Shown here: positions 12,001 through 23,500 of the stretch, piece after piece
Position numbering within the stretch: position 1 is the first letter of the stretch
Layout of the letters: each line of letters starts with the position of its first letter
Source of the DNA: Asterochloris sp. CNOR1
Lineage: Eukaryota > Chlorophyta > Trebouxiophyceae > Trebouxiales > Trebouxiaceae
Assembly (NCBI GenBank): GCA_963969365.1
Contig: OZ017746.1
Location: 3,472,001 to 3,536,000 of the forward strand
Length of the DNA stretch: 64,000 nt
Direction of reading: 5' to 3'
The notes under the pieces: generated by a model
The model's database searches: none
What the model was told of the DNA's origin: nothing
What the model saw: only the letters and a program-made list of their open reading frames with translations
Translations under genes and position numbers: made by a program

Positions 12001-14325
12001 CCCAGGGCGTGCATGCTGTAGCACAGTCTTTTGGTGCCGTGGTAAAGTCTCTTGAGAACCTCAGCTTGAGGCAGGTCAGCACCCAGTTGGGCAAGGCGGC
12101 CCAGCAGCTGGTCTTTGTCCAGCAGTGCTGGACCCGCATAGTGCTGAACAGCACCCTGGCGGACGTGACTCGGCAGAATGCACCCCAGCAGGCAAGTGAC
12201 TTGCTCCTTGGCTGTGTGCGCCGTTCTTGGAAGCTGCTGCTTGCTGCCCAAGCCGCAACACAAGTGTCTCTCAGCAGATGGACAGCTCGTTGCCTGTCAG
12301 CACCGAGCTTCAAGCTCCAAGCTTCCACTGCAGGTGCACCTATACGTCTCTGAGGCAGAGCAGGTGGTGATTGTAGCGGAGCCCCCAGCCTCTGTCCCCC
12401 TGGCAGCGCTGCTTTCGCAGGCCGTCAGCCGCATGCTGGGCAGCCCAGTCACCCTCCCGCTGGACGCCCTGTTTGGCAGCAGCCGGCATGTGCTGGGCCA
12501 GCTGCGTGGCGTTTTGGCGCCTGGCAGCACAGGCACCAGCACAGGTCAGCACACCTTGCAGCTGCAAGCTGAGGGGGCAAGGATGCTGCCTGAGCAGAAA
12601 CTGCATTTGCCAGCTTGATATGCTGGCCCAGAGTGGCTGCAGCACTGCACTGATGCATACTGAATGCCCATGGTCTGACATCAGTCCACTTCAGACAGCT
12701 GTGCTGTGTCGCAGGTGGCACAGAGCTGGCGGCAGCGGCAAGCGCTGGGGACCTTGGCAGTCCTCTGCTGCCCAGTGACGCCACGCTGGTGCAGCTCAAG
12801 CCGCTGAGGCCATATGCAGCAGGTGACAGTCCAGCCTGCCTTGAGCCTCAGAAGGTGCAAAACATGCTGTGGTCCCTGCCCAGCCATGCTGCCCCTGGGT
12901 ACCAGCCAACCCCTGTGCTGTGGCCCCCTGCAGGTGAAATCTGTGCCTACAAGGGGTTACTGCTCCCGGCCGTGGCAGCGGCATCAGCTGCGGAGCGTCG
13001 GGCAGCAGCCCAGGATCCCTCCCAGCTGCCCACCCCTGGGCAGGCTGCCTCCCTGCTGTACGGCCGCATCGCTGGTGACGCCAGGCCGCCGCCCAATGTG
13101 CCCCTCTACTTGTGGGTTGACATGCTGTGGCATGCTACACATCGTGCACCATAACTTTCAGCTCATTACCCCCTGCCGGGCAACTGTAGCCGGGCCCACC
13201 TGCCAGCAACAGCAGCAAGCAGCAGCGCCTATGCTGACCATGGCCTCAAACGACATGCTTGACCGCTGCCCCTGTGCAGGATCACTGTGGAGGTGACGCC
13301 GGGCGAGTTTCGGGACCTCAAGTCCAGCGAAGTCTATTCCTTCAGGGGCACCACGGGGGGTGCAGGTGAGGCCACTGTGCTCGAGCTCACCGCAGATTGT
13401 CATCGCCAGCCTGCATCATGTGCACACGAGCTTAGCCTGCTGCCATGGCCTGCTGAGAGGCTGCAGAGCTACTTTGGTTTGCGTCCACCGTCACCCTGTG
13501 CTCTGCTCTGTGCTGGCTGCATTCTTTTGAGCATGATGTCACCGCTGACCTGTGCAGGTGAAGCAGAGGCTGCTCAGATCAGCCTGGCTGCCAGTCCTGT
13601 GCCTGCACCACAGGCAGAGCCGGCCTCCAGCCCTGCTGGCCCTGGCAGCCGTTCTGCTGGACAGGTGCAGCCTGCAGGACAGCCTGGGGCAGTCAGTGCC
13701 CCTGAGATGATGGCTGCAGTGCGGGACATGCTGGCAGCTGCCGATGTGCCCCTGGACTTGGAGCGCTCCCAGCTGCTCCAGCAGACCCTGGAGCTGCGGG
13801 CACAGCTGGAAGGCGCTCAGTCACGCCTGGCGACTGCTGAGCAGGTGGCTGCTTGTGTGCTGGCGCCCACACTACTGCCTCCAGATCTGCGTGGAGTTGG
13901 CTGTGGTTGCAAAAGAGCTGTGCACCAACAGGCTGCACCAGGTCCAGCATCAAAGGTGCAAAGTGGGAGCCACATGCAGACAGCCAGCCCCCAAGCGGGC
14001 TTGCAAGCGGGTACAGCTCATTACATGTATTGTGCCTGCTGCAATCTGGCGCTCGCTTCTGCTGTCTGCTCAGTGCCTGATGACTACTGCTGGGCTGTGG
14101 GCCCTTCAGAAGTGCTGCCGGTTTGCCGTGCAGGAGGCTGAGGAGGCCCAGCAGGAGGCTGATGGCCTGCGGACCTCCTGGCAGTGCCGCATCTGCCTGA
14201 GCCGGGAGGTAGACTCCTGCATGACGGCCTGCGGGCACGTGCTGTGCTCAGACTGCACCCGGGCGGTGCGGGGCCGCTGCCCCTTCTGTCGCAAGAGTAG
14301 TGCCATTGCCCATCTCTTCAAGTGA
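26..14325 (+). CDS. Sacsin-like giant protein with C-terminal RING finger (5' end outside window, multi-exon)
   Basis: The gene enters from the left. An acceptor at base 25 opens exon 26-208, which reads like the sacsin repeat (YNDAPWL, then LADQLGVQSLR). Bases 475-680 and 830-965 match a sacsin HSP90-like repeat (LDQRQHGQQSLL, QGPALC, NAYAIADVISAVSG), and 1150-1360 continues with a WDPKG and IRVPLRTE stretch. Later exons near 3380-3580, 5640-5870, 6145-6780, 7330-7554, 8107-8340, 8890-9476, 10170-10370, 10610-10940, 11225-11755, 11950-12190 and 12330-12545 carry the weakly conserved sacsin body. The last exon (14134-14325) has CRICL, CGHVLCSDC and CPFC, a C3HC4 RING, followed by the stop. 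This architecture is known from Arabidopsis At5g23110. Sacsin is a chaperone-like protein, and the RING suggests ubiquitin ligase activity (inferred). Exon borders inside the body are approximate. Confidence 0.85.
7536..7885 (+). repeat. Intronic minisatellite built from a splice donor
   Basis: The sacsin-like exon ends at 7554 with gcccgacctgctg followed by gtgagc. The same exon end plus donor recurs near 7611 (nearly perfect, followed by the same gtgacctgaggtgcac), 7719 (gcccgacctgcgggtgagc), 7772 and 7848, increasingly decayed. A second motif, gcattggcaccc, accompanies the first copies. The first two units are about 73 bp apart. Confidence 0.8.
9470..9625 (+). repeat. Duplicated splice donor in sacsin-like intron
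   Basis: The exon ends ctcaag at 9476 with donor gtaggggcggctgc. A second gtcaaggtagggtcgctgcc lies at 9566-9585, and a weaker gcttaaggcgggggcactgcc at 9601-9621. Both are followed or accompanied by a gacgcctg or gatgcctg motif. It looks like a tandem duplication of the donor region. Confidence 0.65.
10915..11046 (+). repeat. Duplicated exon end and donor in sacsin-like intron
   Basis: The exon end around 10918-10940 (ctgacctcttgggcattttggag) with its donor is repeated about 80 bp downstream at 10995-11018 (ctgaccctcccggcatcttggag followed by gtcagt). Both units then run into a related segment ending in ctgggcag or ttgggcag. Confidence 0.65.
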
Positions 14326-15300
14326 CCAGTGCTGTGCTGTGAATGAATCAGTGTTCATTGTCTTTACCCGCCCTCCTGCAGAACACTCCCGGGAGTGGGG
14401 CCCCATGCTGTTGCCCTTTGCTTGAAGGTCCTCTGCTGCAGCAGAGGCTGGCTACACCGGCGAGCTTACAAAAGGTGGCTTACAAAGCCACCTGTGCTGC
14501 TCAGTGCTGAGGTTGGGGCCAGGGTACCTGGCTGAGCTTCTTCAAACCAAAGGCTTACAGTCTGGAGGCCAGGGCAAACCTAAGCTTGTGCCAGAAGATG
14601 TGTTGACTTAGAGCTTTGATATGCCCCTGAATGGGGCCATGCCATGCAGCCATGCCTGTCCAGCATGCATTACACCTTCCTTGTGCAAAGTTGATGCCAA
14701 ATCTGGCACCAACTCTCTCATTCCTTCCAAGAAATGAGCCCATCAAGTATGTACGTGCACGTGTATACATTGTGCCTGGGTCACAGGCGACTGCCCGCTG
14801 CCATGCCTGCAGCATACAGCTATGATGAGAGCATCCACAATGACCATTGCAAGCTGAGGCAGCTTCTGAACCCAGTAGGTTGCTATGATAGCAGTCCTTG
14901 CAAGGCCTGCAATTGCGGCCAGCAGCTGGCCATGAATTGTTGTCCTCTCCCCGGCCCAACATAGCTCCTGATGGTGCAGGCATCCAATCTGTTACCAGGC
15001 TGGCAATACCTGCAGATCCCACCGCAGAGCATGTCACAACAGCAGTTGCTCCAGGCCTAGCTAGCTTGGGTTCAGGGTCTGCAGACAGTTATGGCCTCCA
15101 TAGAGGGCGCCAGCTGGCTGGCTCTGCAGTAGCCATGCTCTGCTCCATTGTGCAGCAAGCGCGTTTGACCAGTGATTCATGAAGCCAGACTGCCTGGTGA
15201 TGCTATGGTAACAGCATAAGAAGACATAATGCTGAGGGGTCAGACCCTCATCCCCCTTGACTGCTCGCTGATCAATCAGAAGGGGATTGATTAAAAGGGG
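14326..15300. other. Intergenic stretch: probable 3' UTR of the sacsin-like gene and unassigned DNA
   Basis: No exon-like pattern with matching splice phases was found on either strand between the RING stop codon and the TATA segment at 15321. Part is presumably the 3' UTR of the sacsin-like transcript. No tRNA, rRNA or recognisable transposase is visible. Confidence 0.5.
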
Positions 15301-15608
15301 ATGATTTGTGGAAGGGGAACTATATAAGGGCATGACTGGAGTCTCTGAGACTCCCCAGAGCTTCAGGCTTTCACCTCTAAGCTTCAGACAATCGCCTTAG
15401 GCCAGGTTCCCAATCACCATCCTTCTAATTTGCGTCCACAGCTATACAGCCAGTACAGCACAGCTAACCAGCCAGCGCGACACTCAAGTAGGAGCTCCTG
15501 CCAGTCCTCCTACTCTCTTGAGGTCCGCCCTGCTTCTCCCTGTCTCTTCACTTGCCCCAAGCCCCTGGCTTGTGTTGAGCTGTGTCTGTAACGTCCGTCG
15601 TTGCCTCA
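15202..15608 (+). promoter_or_regulatory. TATA-bearing segment: promoter/5' UTR of the downstream gene, or a solo-LTR fossil
   Basis: This segment is richer in A+T than its surroundings. It contains tatataag at 15321-15328, then a pyrimidine-rich stretch, and ends with tgtaacg near 15587. It also carries a short palindrome, gagtctctgagactc, about 20 bp past the TATA motif. The simplest reading is the core promoter and leader of the TLC-like gene. The order TATA motif, pyrimidine-rich leader, TGTAA motif, with possible TG and CA ends, also fits a lone LTR of an old retrotransposon. No target-site duplication, primer site or internal coding region was found. Confidence 0.35.
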
Positions 15609-16033
15609 CGCTGCAGCAGGACCCTTTGGAGGGAAGCATGCATTGTGTCAGAAGTCTGTGCAGGATACATTGATGGACTCAGCAGTCAGGGACACCCTGA
15701 ACAACCCGCGTCGGTGGTCGCGACCACCGATCGGGGATGAGCCCCAACATACCCATCTATTTCTGCGCCATCTTCCTTGCCTCAGCAGCCCTTGATCTAA
15801 GCTTCCAGCAGTGAGGCATGCCCTTGCAGCCGTCTCCTTTTGCTCGCATAGCTTCTGCCCAGCTCTGTCTGGCCTTTGGAAGAGCCTGCAGAGGCTTACT
15901 TTGGGGCACAGGTGGGGCTGTACAGCAGCTCTGCAGGTCCCCACTCAAAGGCAGAAATTCCTCCCTGCTTTGGGGGTTCACTCTGTGTGTGCATGATCCA
16001 GCTTGGCTTATCTTCCCCCTCTGCCCCATGCAG

Positions 16034-18299
16034 GGGTAAGTGGTACCGCAGGCAGCTCAAATGGCAGCAGCAGCGACGCCTGATCAGCCACATCATGATG
16101 CTGGTTGTCAGCAGCATCGCTCTGCTGCTGCAGCTCATCAGCGGCATGAGCCTCATATTCAGAGCGCAAGCAGTCAGGGACCCAGCAGACGTGCACAACC
16201 TGCTGGCAGTCCCCTGCCTGCTCACAACAGCCTACCTGTGGGACCTGGCGTACTCCAGGTGTGCTTTGCACAGCGTCACACACAACATGTGCAGTGCTGA
16301 TCAAAGTGATGCACTTCAAAGCTACAAGGGCTGTGCATGTCAGGTCTTACTAGTGCCACTCTGCAGCCTCTGCTGGTCCGGCCTTCTTTGGGACGCCACT
16401 GGACTGCATTTCTAGACTTCACCCACGGGCTGCCTGCAAAGCGGGTGTCGAATCAGGCTGCCTGCAGACACAACAATTTGCTGGCACTTCATCCCCAGCC
16501 ACATCGTACACACAACGCTCAAGCAGAACTGCAAACAACCCATCTTGCTTGCATGACCTGGGCAGCGGAGGTGTCCTGCAGAATTGGAGACTGTGCCTTG
16601 CATTGCCTGCAGGCCCCACTGGTCCCTTATGCTGCATCACCTGAGCTGCGTGGCCACGCTTTGCTTGCTCACCTTCACACATCTCTGACACTGGCGCACT
16701 GCAGCTCATGCTGTTCTTCGCTCACACGGTCCTGTTATTTGAGACGCTAGAGGTGGGCGGCTGCATTTCTGTATCTATGACATTGCTCACGAGGGTGTGT
16801 GTGGTGGGGCCTACAAGGGCTGCCTGTGATGAAGGTGTCTTGCTGCAGGCTTCAAACTTTCGAAAACTGCTGGTCTCCATGCTGTATGGACTCAGACAGA
16901 TGTTGGAGATGTGCAGCTGCTGAAGTCCAGTTTTACTGGTACACAAAGCTGTCAAATTGGGTGCTGCTGTGCGTGCATGGCTGGCTTGTGGCCATGCATT
17001 CACAGTCTCTGCTCAGGTGCTCTGTCTGTGGCCAAGAGGGTGCTGCTGGCGCATGTTGTGAGCACTCAGGGGGACACATGTCTCGTTATCATCCTGTGTG
17101 GCAGGCACGGCATGCCTGTGGAGCAGCACCAGCGCGCAACTACAGAATTAGAGCTGACAGCCTCAGCTGTGCAGCGTCCCAGCTACGCCGCTTTGATTGC
17201 ACATCGTGTCTGGGGCGGCCACCCCACCCGGCACAGATGGGCTGGCTTCACCCTGGCAGGAGCTGCAGTCTGGTGAGGCTTGCCTTGCATGGTATCATCG
17301 ATGCCTCTAGACAGATCTGTGATGCCCTGCATTCTGTAGCCCCTCCTCCGCCTGACCTGCTTTGTGCAGCGATGCCTGCATCAGGCTGACGTCTGCTGCG
17401 TCACAGGAGGCAACAGGCCTACACTTGCCTGCCACCTGGCCTGCCGCATGTGCTGACATCCAGAGTCCAGCCTGGACAGTCATGCAGCCCGCTGCCTGCA
17501 AACGTGAACATCAAGCATGGAATCGAATTGACACGCTTTTGTGCCAGGCTAGCCTGTGCAGCCCGCAGCAGCGCCGCTGCCTTGCAAGGAGGCAGCCTGC
17601 GCCCTTCAGGAGGTGGCAAATTCTAACTTGTGCAGTTGCTGTGCAGGTTCGTGGCCACCCGAATTCTGTTGACTGCATTGGCCCTCACCAGATTTCTGCA
17701 AATTGAAATCAGGAACAAGGTAGCAACATCCCTCTATGGGAGCCCCCTGGACAATGCTGGTCAGACGTGGAGGCTAGTCTGGTGAGACCCTTGCAAGGAC
17801 ATTGCCAAGCTCAACAGCCTGGCCTGCAGGCACCCCAGGAATGCCTGGCATTATGGGTGGCTGTCCCATACATGGATGGCCAACACACAGCTGCTGGCTG
17901 GGATGTTTGGTGGCTGTCACACGAGCTACCGGACTGCATGCATTGCTGGCCTTTGCACGCAGCAGAGAGCTGCAAATTTGCAGGCCTCCAATTTGAGCAG
18001 TCATGTAGCCTGACAGTGGCATTGCCACTGCCCACAGGCTGATCTACATTCCGATGTTCCTAGTCTTGCTGGTGGGGGTCCATGTCAATTTAGCCAGGAT
18101 CCTGGTGCAGCTGGCACTGCGGGCCCTTGCGCCGCCGCCTGCAGCAGCCAAGTCTGCAGTGGAGGATGTGGAGAAGGCCTGCAGAGTTGACCTGCACACA
18201 CAGGGAGAAGGATACACCTTGTCTCCTGACCCCAAGTTGAGCAGCAGCTTGGGTTTGATGGACACTGCCATGAGCCTGATAAAGGAAGACACTGGCTGA
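16034..18299 (+). CDS. Putative TLC-domain (TRAM/LAG1/CLN8-like) membrane protein
   Basis: The best exons are 16034-16259 (KWYRRQLKW, then a hydrophobic helix and TTAYLWDLAYS), a region near 16500 with SHIVHTT, an exon near 16708-16752 (LMLFFAHTVLLFE), 17647-17781 (FVATRILLTALALTRFL) and 18038-18299 (IYIPMFLVLLVGV to the stop). The last two join in phase (phase 2, giving WRLVW). The order (aYlwDl, a HH-like site before VHT, an FvatRi helix, a final hydrophobic helix) fits the TLC domain, found in ceramide synthases and sterol or lipid-related membrane proteins. The exons between 16760 and 17640 and the true first exon are unresolved, so start and length are uncertain. It could instead be another multi-pass protein. 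Confidence 0.45.
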
Positions 18300-18503
18300 A
18301 CAGATTTTGCATTTCACTGATCAAATGGCATTTGTTGTCTTGACATTCCTTGCCCTCCCCACCCTTCTCTGTTTCTCTCTTCATGCTTTGGCTTGCTCAG
18401 AACCACATGCCTTTTTGCATGCTTTGCATTGCTCAGATCACTATCATCACTTTTTACTTGGCTGAATTACCCCTACATTCAAGGAGCATGCATTTCTTAT
18501 GTC

Positions 18504-18508
18504 TGTAA
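18504..18508 (+). promoter_or_regulatory. Candidate TGTAA polyadenylation signal
   Basis: TGTAA lies about 205 bp after the TLC-like stop codon. TGTAA is the usual green-algal poly(A) signal, but I do not see it consistently downstream of the other genes in this window. Confidence 0.35.
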
Positions 18509-18792
18509 TGCTAGATTGATAAGAGCATGTTTTGCTAGACACGCAGCCCTCCTGGGCTAGCTCAACAATGGGGAGTTCCGGGGTACCTCTTAGCCACATT
18601 CTGCATGTCTGTCGAGGATCGGGGTTGGTTGCCGGGATCGTGAACAGGTGCTAGCCAACGCGTGGCCAGACAATCCCCGCATATCGACATTCTACAGCCC
18701 GACCTAGCTTTAGACGGCAAGTAGCACCTAGCTTCTTCTTGCTCGGCAAGCTTCGGGCTGAGCTTGATGCACCAAGTGACCTGAGGTATACA

Positions 18793-20503
18793 ATGAAGGG
18801 GCTGGACAGCTCAGCAGGATGCCTCATGGCTCTGTCAGGCGTAACGGCTGTTGTGCTCTGGGAAAGGTGGCTGAGGCCCTGGCTGTTCACAAGGCGTCAG
18901 GCAGCAGGTCCCACAATGCCAAGTTGTATCTGCTGTATTCAGAAGGCCACACCCGCATGCATGCCTGGTCAGTGGCTGCCCCTGAACTCCTCCTCAGCCT
19001 GCATTTGCACCTGTGCAGGACACTCTGAAGCTGTCGAACAGCTTAAGCTTGACCCCCTGTGCAAGGACACAAGCCGTCCAGGCCTTGCCGAGCTGCAGCT
19101 GCAGCGCCCGCTCATCAGCTTTGACTTGGAGACCACAGGCTTCTGCAGGGCGGGGGAGTACATTGTGGAAATTGCTGCCATCAAATTGTTTCCAGATGGA
19201 CACCAGGAGCAGCTGAGCACGCTTGTGAAGCCTCCCAAGAGCATCCCACCTGCTGCCACCAAGGTGACACCATCACACAGCTTGAAGGAGGACACCTGCT
19301 CCACCCCAGCATGCAGCCTGCCACTCAGCACTCCGCATGAGTGCCTGCTCCTCGGCTGCAGGTGCATGGCATCACAGACACGGCATGTGCGGACGCCCCC
19401 AGCTTTGCAGCGCTGGCTCAGCAGCTCCATGCATTCTTTGATGGCAGCGACTTGGCTGGGCACAACATTGTTGCCTTCGATGTGCCCTTCCTGGCGATGG
19501 AGTTCAAGACTTGCGGCATCGAGTTCCCTGCAGTCGGCACCCGCCAGTTGGACACTCTGCTGGTGAGGCCCTACGCCAACAGCCTGAAGCCTATCTGCTG
19601 CAGGACCTGCTCGACTGAGCTGGCGGCGCACTGCTGTGCAGGTGTGCCGTGCCCACCCAGCCGGCAACACGCTAGCAGAGGCTATGATGCGCTTCTGCGG
19701 CAAGCAGATCGTCAGCGCCCACAGGGCGCTGGGTGATGCGGATGCCAGCTTGCAGGTCAGGCTTAGCCTGTGCCAAGCTTGCACAGGGGCAGTCTTCTGC
19801 CTCCAATGCCATCCCTGGACACAGCACCTTCATCCCTGGACACAGCACCTTCACCTGCCCGGTGCCTGTGCAGGTAGCTCTGGCCCAAGCCTGCACATTT
19901 GGAGGGCTCGCTGAGGACTGGCGCTGTGTCTCTGATGCAAAGCAGACAGCGCAGTTACAACAGGCGGCCAAAGGCAGAAAAGCCAAGGCGCCGCGTGCCG
20001 AAGTCAGGGCGAGGGGCGGGGATGCAGAACGTGCAGCCCCAGCCCGCGACAGGGGCACCACCTCAGGAGCCACGTCGCCCCCAGTAGAGGCATTGAGCAC
20101 TGGCCCAGATTCCACACAGCCTGAACCGCCTGCCCCACAGCCCAAAGGACAAGTGAACAATGGAGCAGCTGTGTCAGCTGGAGACGCAAGTCAGGTGCAC
20201 AGCGCTGGCTCTGTCACTGGCGAACCCTCCCCTGTCCGGCAGCTATCAGTGAAGCAGTGCTTCTCAACGCGCAATGATGGAACCGTTGTCCTGGGATTCA
20301 CCAAGCACAGGGGCATGACTCTGCAAGCAGCTGCCGAGAAGGAACCCGGCCTGCTGCAGTGGATGCTGACAAAAGATTTTATTTCTGATGACGCCAAAGT
20401 GATGGCTGCTGCAGCACTGGCATTGGCTGGCAGCGCTGCCAACAGTTCAACTGGCAACTTCAGTCACCAATGTGGTCCAAATCAAAGCACAAATTCATGC
20501 TGA
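18793..20503 (+). CDS. DEDDh 3'-5' exonuclease (DnaQ/RNase T-like), 454 aa
   Basis: Exons 18793-18967, 19019-19263, 19362-19562, 19642-19755 and 19874-20503 join in frame to the stop (1365 nt). All five DEDDh positions are visible: FDLETTG (exon 2), GHNIVAFDVPFL (exon 3), and AHRALGDAD with the catalytic His and last Asp (exon 4). The exonuclease domain spans roughly residues 80-270. A Pro/Ala-rich linker follows, then a C-terminal module reading GFTKHRGMTLQ and LLQWMLTKDF, a motif known at the end of many bacterial DnaQ-like exonucleases. The domain trims DNA or RNA 3' ends with two metal ions; the substrate here is unknown. The first exon (ATG 18793) has no recognisable domain and the start is the weakest part. 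The stop lies 18 bp from that of the convergent site-2 protease. Confidence 0.85.
19811..19852 (+). repeat. 21-bp perfect tandem duplication in an intron
   Basis: Two adjacent identical copies of a 21-bp unit (atccctggacacagcacctt plus c) sit at 19811-19831 and 19832-19852, inside the fourth intron of the exonuclease gene. Confidence 0.9.
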
Positions 20504-20521
20504 TGAGTGTACCAGCAGTCA

Positions 20522-23500
20522 CTAGGACGTCTGGGTTCTCACAAACGACAGCAGCTTCCCCAATGTATGCAGAAGTCTGCTGAGCGACTCGTCATATCCA
20601 AAAACCTTGAGCAGGTGCAGAAGTAGGACCACAAGGAGCACAGTGGTGCCTATGCACAGCACGCCCTTGCGCAGCCTGTCCCTGGGACGGTTGGCCTTGC
20701 TGGTGGCTGGGTTAGAGGTGGCATCTGAGGAGTGGAGGCTCAAGTCAAAGGCTGCCTTCAGTGCCGCCTCCCCATCCAGAAACCAGATGGGAGCCATGTT
20801 AATCAGCGCCAGGGCCGCTGACACCGCAAAGGTATAGGCCAGCAACTGCTCCAGCACATGCGGCAGCGCCAGCGGGACCAGGAACAGCTGCACAGAGGAG
20901 GCAACCCGTTGGGACCCTGGTCGCACTCAGCCTGAGAAACAGAGTCGGCAGGGGACATGTGGCGGCAGCTGGAGTCAAGAAACAGCTGTACAGCACTGGC
21001 CATGAGCCCAAGCTCTGGCTAAGGTGTAATCCCAGTGGTGAGAGCACTGGCGTGGCAGCCGCAAAAGCAGCGTACCGCTGCAGACACCGGCTTCTCTCCA
21101 GCCACGTGCTGACGTGATGCTGGTGCAGAGCAGGTGCTCACCTTGGGGCTGTAGTTGGTGACATCCACCGACTGAAGCAGGCGGCCAGCCGTCCCCACAA
21201 ATGCAATGTAGTTGGGACACTCGGCGCTGCCCAGCAGGCCCTCCTGATGAGGGCGGTGGTGGGCTGCAGCAGCATCTAGCTCGGCAGCCTGCTGCTGGGT
21301 CCCCCGAGACTCCTCACCATGAGACCGGCGCCTGTGCCTCTGCTGGCTATACATGCTCACAGAGCTGTTGCTGTGACCTCTATGCTGCCACGCCTGCGCA
21401 GGCAAAGAGCGGGATCCCCCCACGACTTGATGCAGCCGCCGGGTGGCCTCAGAGCCACCTACAGGTTCCTGCTCAGGCAGCAGCCGCCTGCTGCCCTGCT
21501 TGGCCTGAGCAGGGACAGCAGGGCTGCTGCCTGGGTGGGCAGGGTGAAAGCAGAGCTTGAAGAACTGGTCGCCATCTGGGAGCAGAGGGGCCAGGCAGTG
21601 AGACCCCTCAGGGCACCCGCTGCCGCCGTCCGCATCTACATTGTTGCACGGCCTGTGGGCTGCTGCCTCGCGGGCATTCAAGCAGTTCCCTGTGCGCTCT
21701 GGGAGAAGATCACCTGCCCTGCCGCTGCCCAGCGCTGAGGCCCTACAAGAAAGCATGCTTGCTTCAATGGGCTTTCAGCGTGTCCTCAAAGGTGCCACGC
21801 AAGCTTCATAATTGCTTGACAGCCCAACAAGCGTCCATGCAAAGGCTGCAAACAACCATGTCTGCTCTCCTGCTGCCAATCTGGGCGCCTTGCTGTCTGT
21901 CACTTTGCCTCACCGTGTGTCGTCGGTGCTGGCAGGCGCATCGCCCACAAAGCACAGAGCATGCCCGCCGCACTGGTCTGCAGAGCTCATGACGGTACAG
22001 GGCTGCGCGTGAGCCTGCAGGTCCTCTGGGATGCAGTAACCCAGGCCTGCAGGGTTGTGAATTTCCGACATCAGCTCCATGATGTCATCTGCAGGGCACA
22101 ACATTGCAGAGTGACGAGAGCAGGACACAGCTGGTCAGGGTGCTTGCCTGTGAGCTGGTGACACAAAGCATACAGCAGCTGCTGGGCATCCATGTGAGCT
22201 GGGCGGTGCAGGCGTGTGCACAAGCTGTGGCGGCTGACGCTGCCTCTCAGCGCTCTGCACAGTGCAGAGCTCAAAGGTGCAAGCACGTGGACAAGCTGTG
22301 CTGGCTGGCACAGGCAGGTCTGCCCCCAAAGCCGCAGGTACAGCCAAGCAGCGTGACCATCCAGCCCCTTGTGCACAGGGCTCACCAGCCGTGAGGGACT
22401 CAGACAAGCTGCGCTCAAACACAGCCACCCCATCAGCAGTGATGCCCCGCATGGTGGTCAGCTGGGGCATACGTGCCAGGCAGGAGACCCAGTCGCTGCT
22501 GGAGCGGATGGGGCACCCGTTGGCTGACAGGATGTGGTCCCCTGGCTGCAGGTGACCTGCCAGGGGGCCATCGTGGTGCACATGCCTGCACATGGGCAGA
22601 TCACATCAGGAGTGACCACCTGCAGGCCGCCTCATTCAGTACGTGTTGGATCCCTCCAGCAACGCAGCCTGGGCGGCAGTGGCAGCACTTGGCGCATCCG
22701 GGCTCCCCCATTAGCAGCTGCCTTGGGCACACAGCACCGCAGTCGCCACTGCAGACGCTTACCTGACGACGCAGCCATGCCCTGCACTGTACAGGGGCAT
22801 CAGCATCATGGGCAGCAGCAGCGCCACCATCCAGCAGAGCGCGCAGAGCACTGCATTGTGCCATACCCCTGCACAGATGACCTGCAAGCCACCACCGGGA
22901 TGCTGTCAGCACTTGGCCCCTGGCACACACACCAAGCGCATGACATGCTCGCACAAGTAAGCAATTCTTCCTGGGCCAGATGAGATGGCACAGGGCATGT
23001 CGCATGGCAGCCTCACCCTGAGCGTACGCCAGGGCCCCAGCACCGTCAAGGTGCCTGTGTCCAGGGCAACATAGGCCCCCGGCAGCAGCAGCAGGGTGAA
23101 GGCAGCCACGTGCTGCACCCCCACCCCCTCTGACGCTGCCGCCAGCGCATGACCAGCCTGCAGTAGCACGCACAGTCAGCAGCCCAAATCGAGGGCAGCT
23201 CACTGCAGATGCATCCAGACCACCTCGATGCTGCAGCATGTTGAGCAGTGCTCACATGACAGGGGTAGCTGTGTGTGTCAAGGGCAAGGCAGCCACAGCA
23301 AGCGCACTGTGAGCACCTGGGCAGGCCCCTTTGCAGTGACAGCGGCCAGCGATTGACGGTGCAGCCTTTCAAGGCAGCCGTCCTCAAGCCGGGTGGTGCA
23401 GGAGCTGACCTCATGCACGCCAATGGAGATGGCTGTGGCCAGCCAGAGGTAGATGCTGTGCGTCCAGGGGACCGTCAGGCCAGGCACGGCCAGGCCCAGG

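Noticed and set aside
18540-18730. CpG-rich stretch between the TLC-like and exonuclease genes that resembled a structured RNA.
   Set aside because: I could not fold it into a tRNA or known small RNA by eye; it is more simply the exonuclease promoter and leader.
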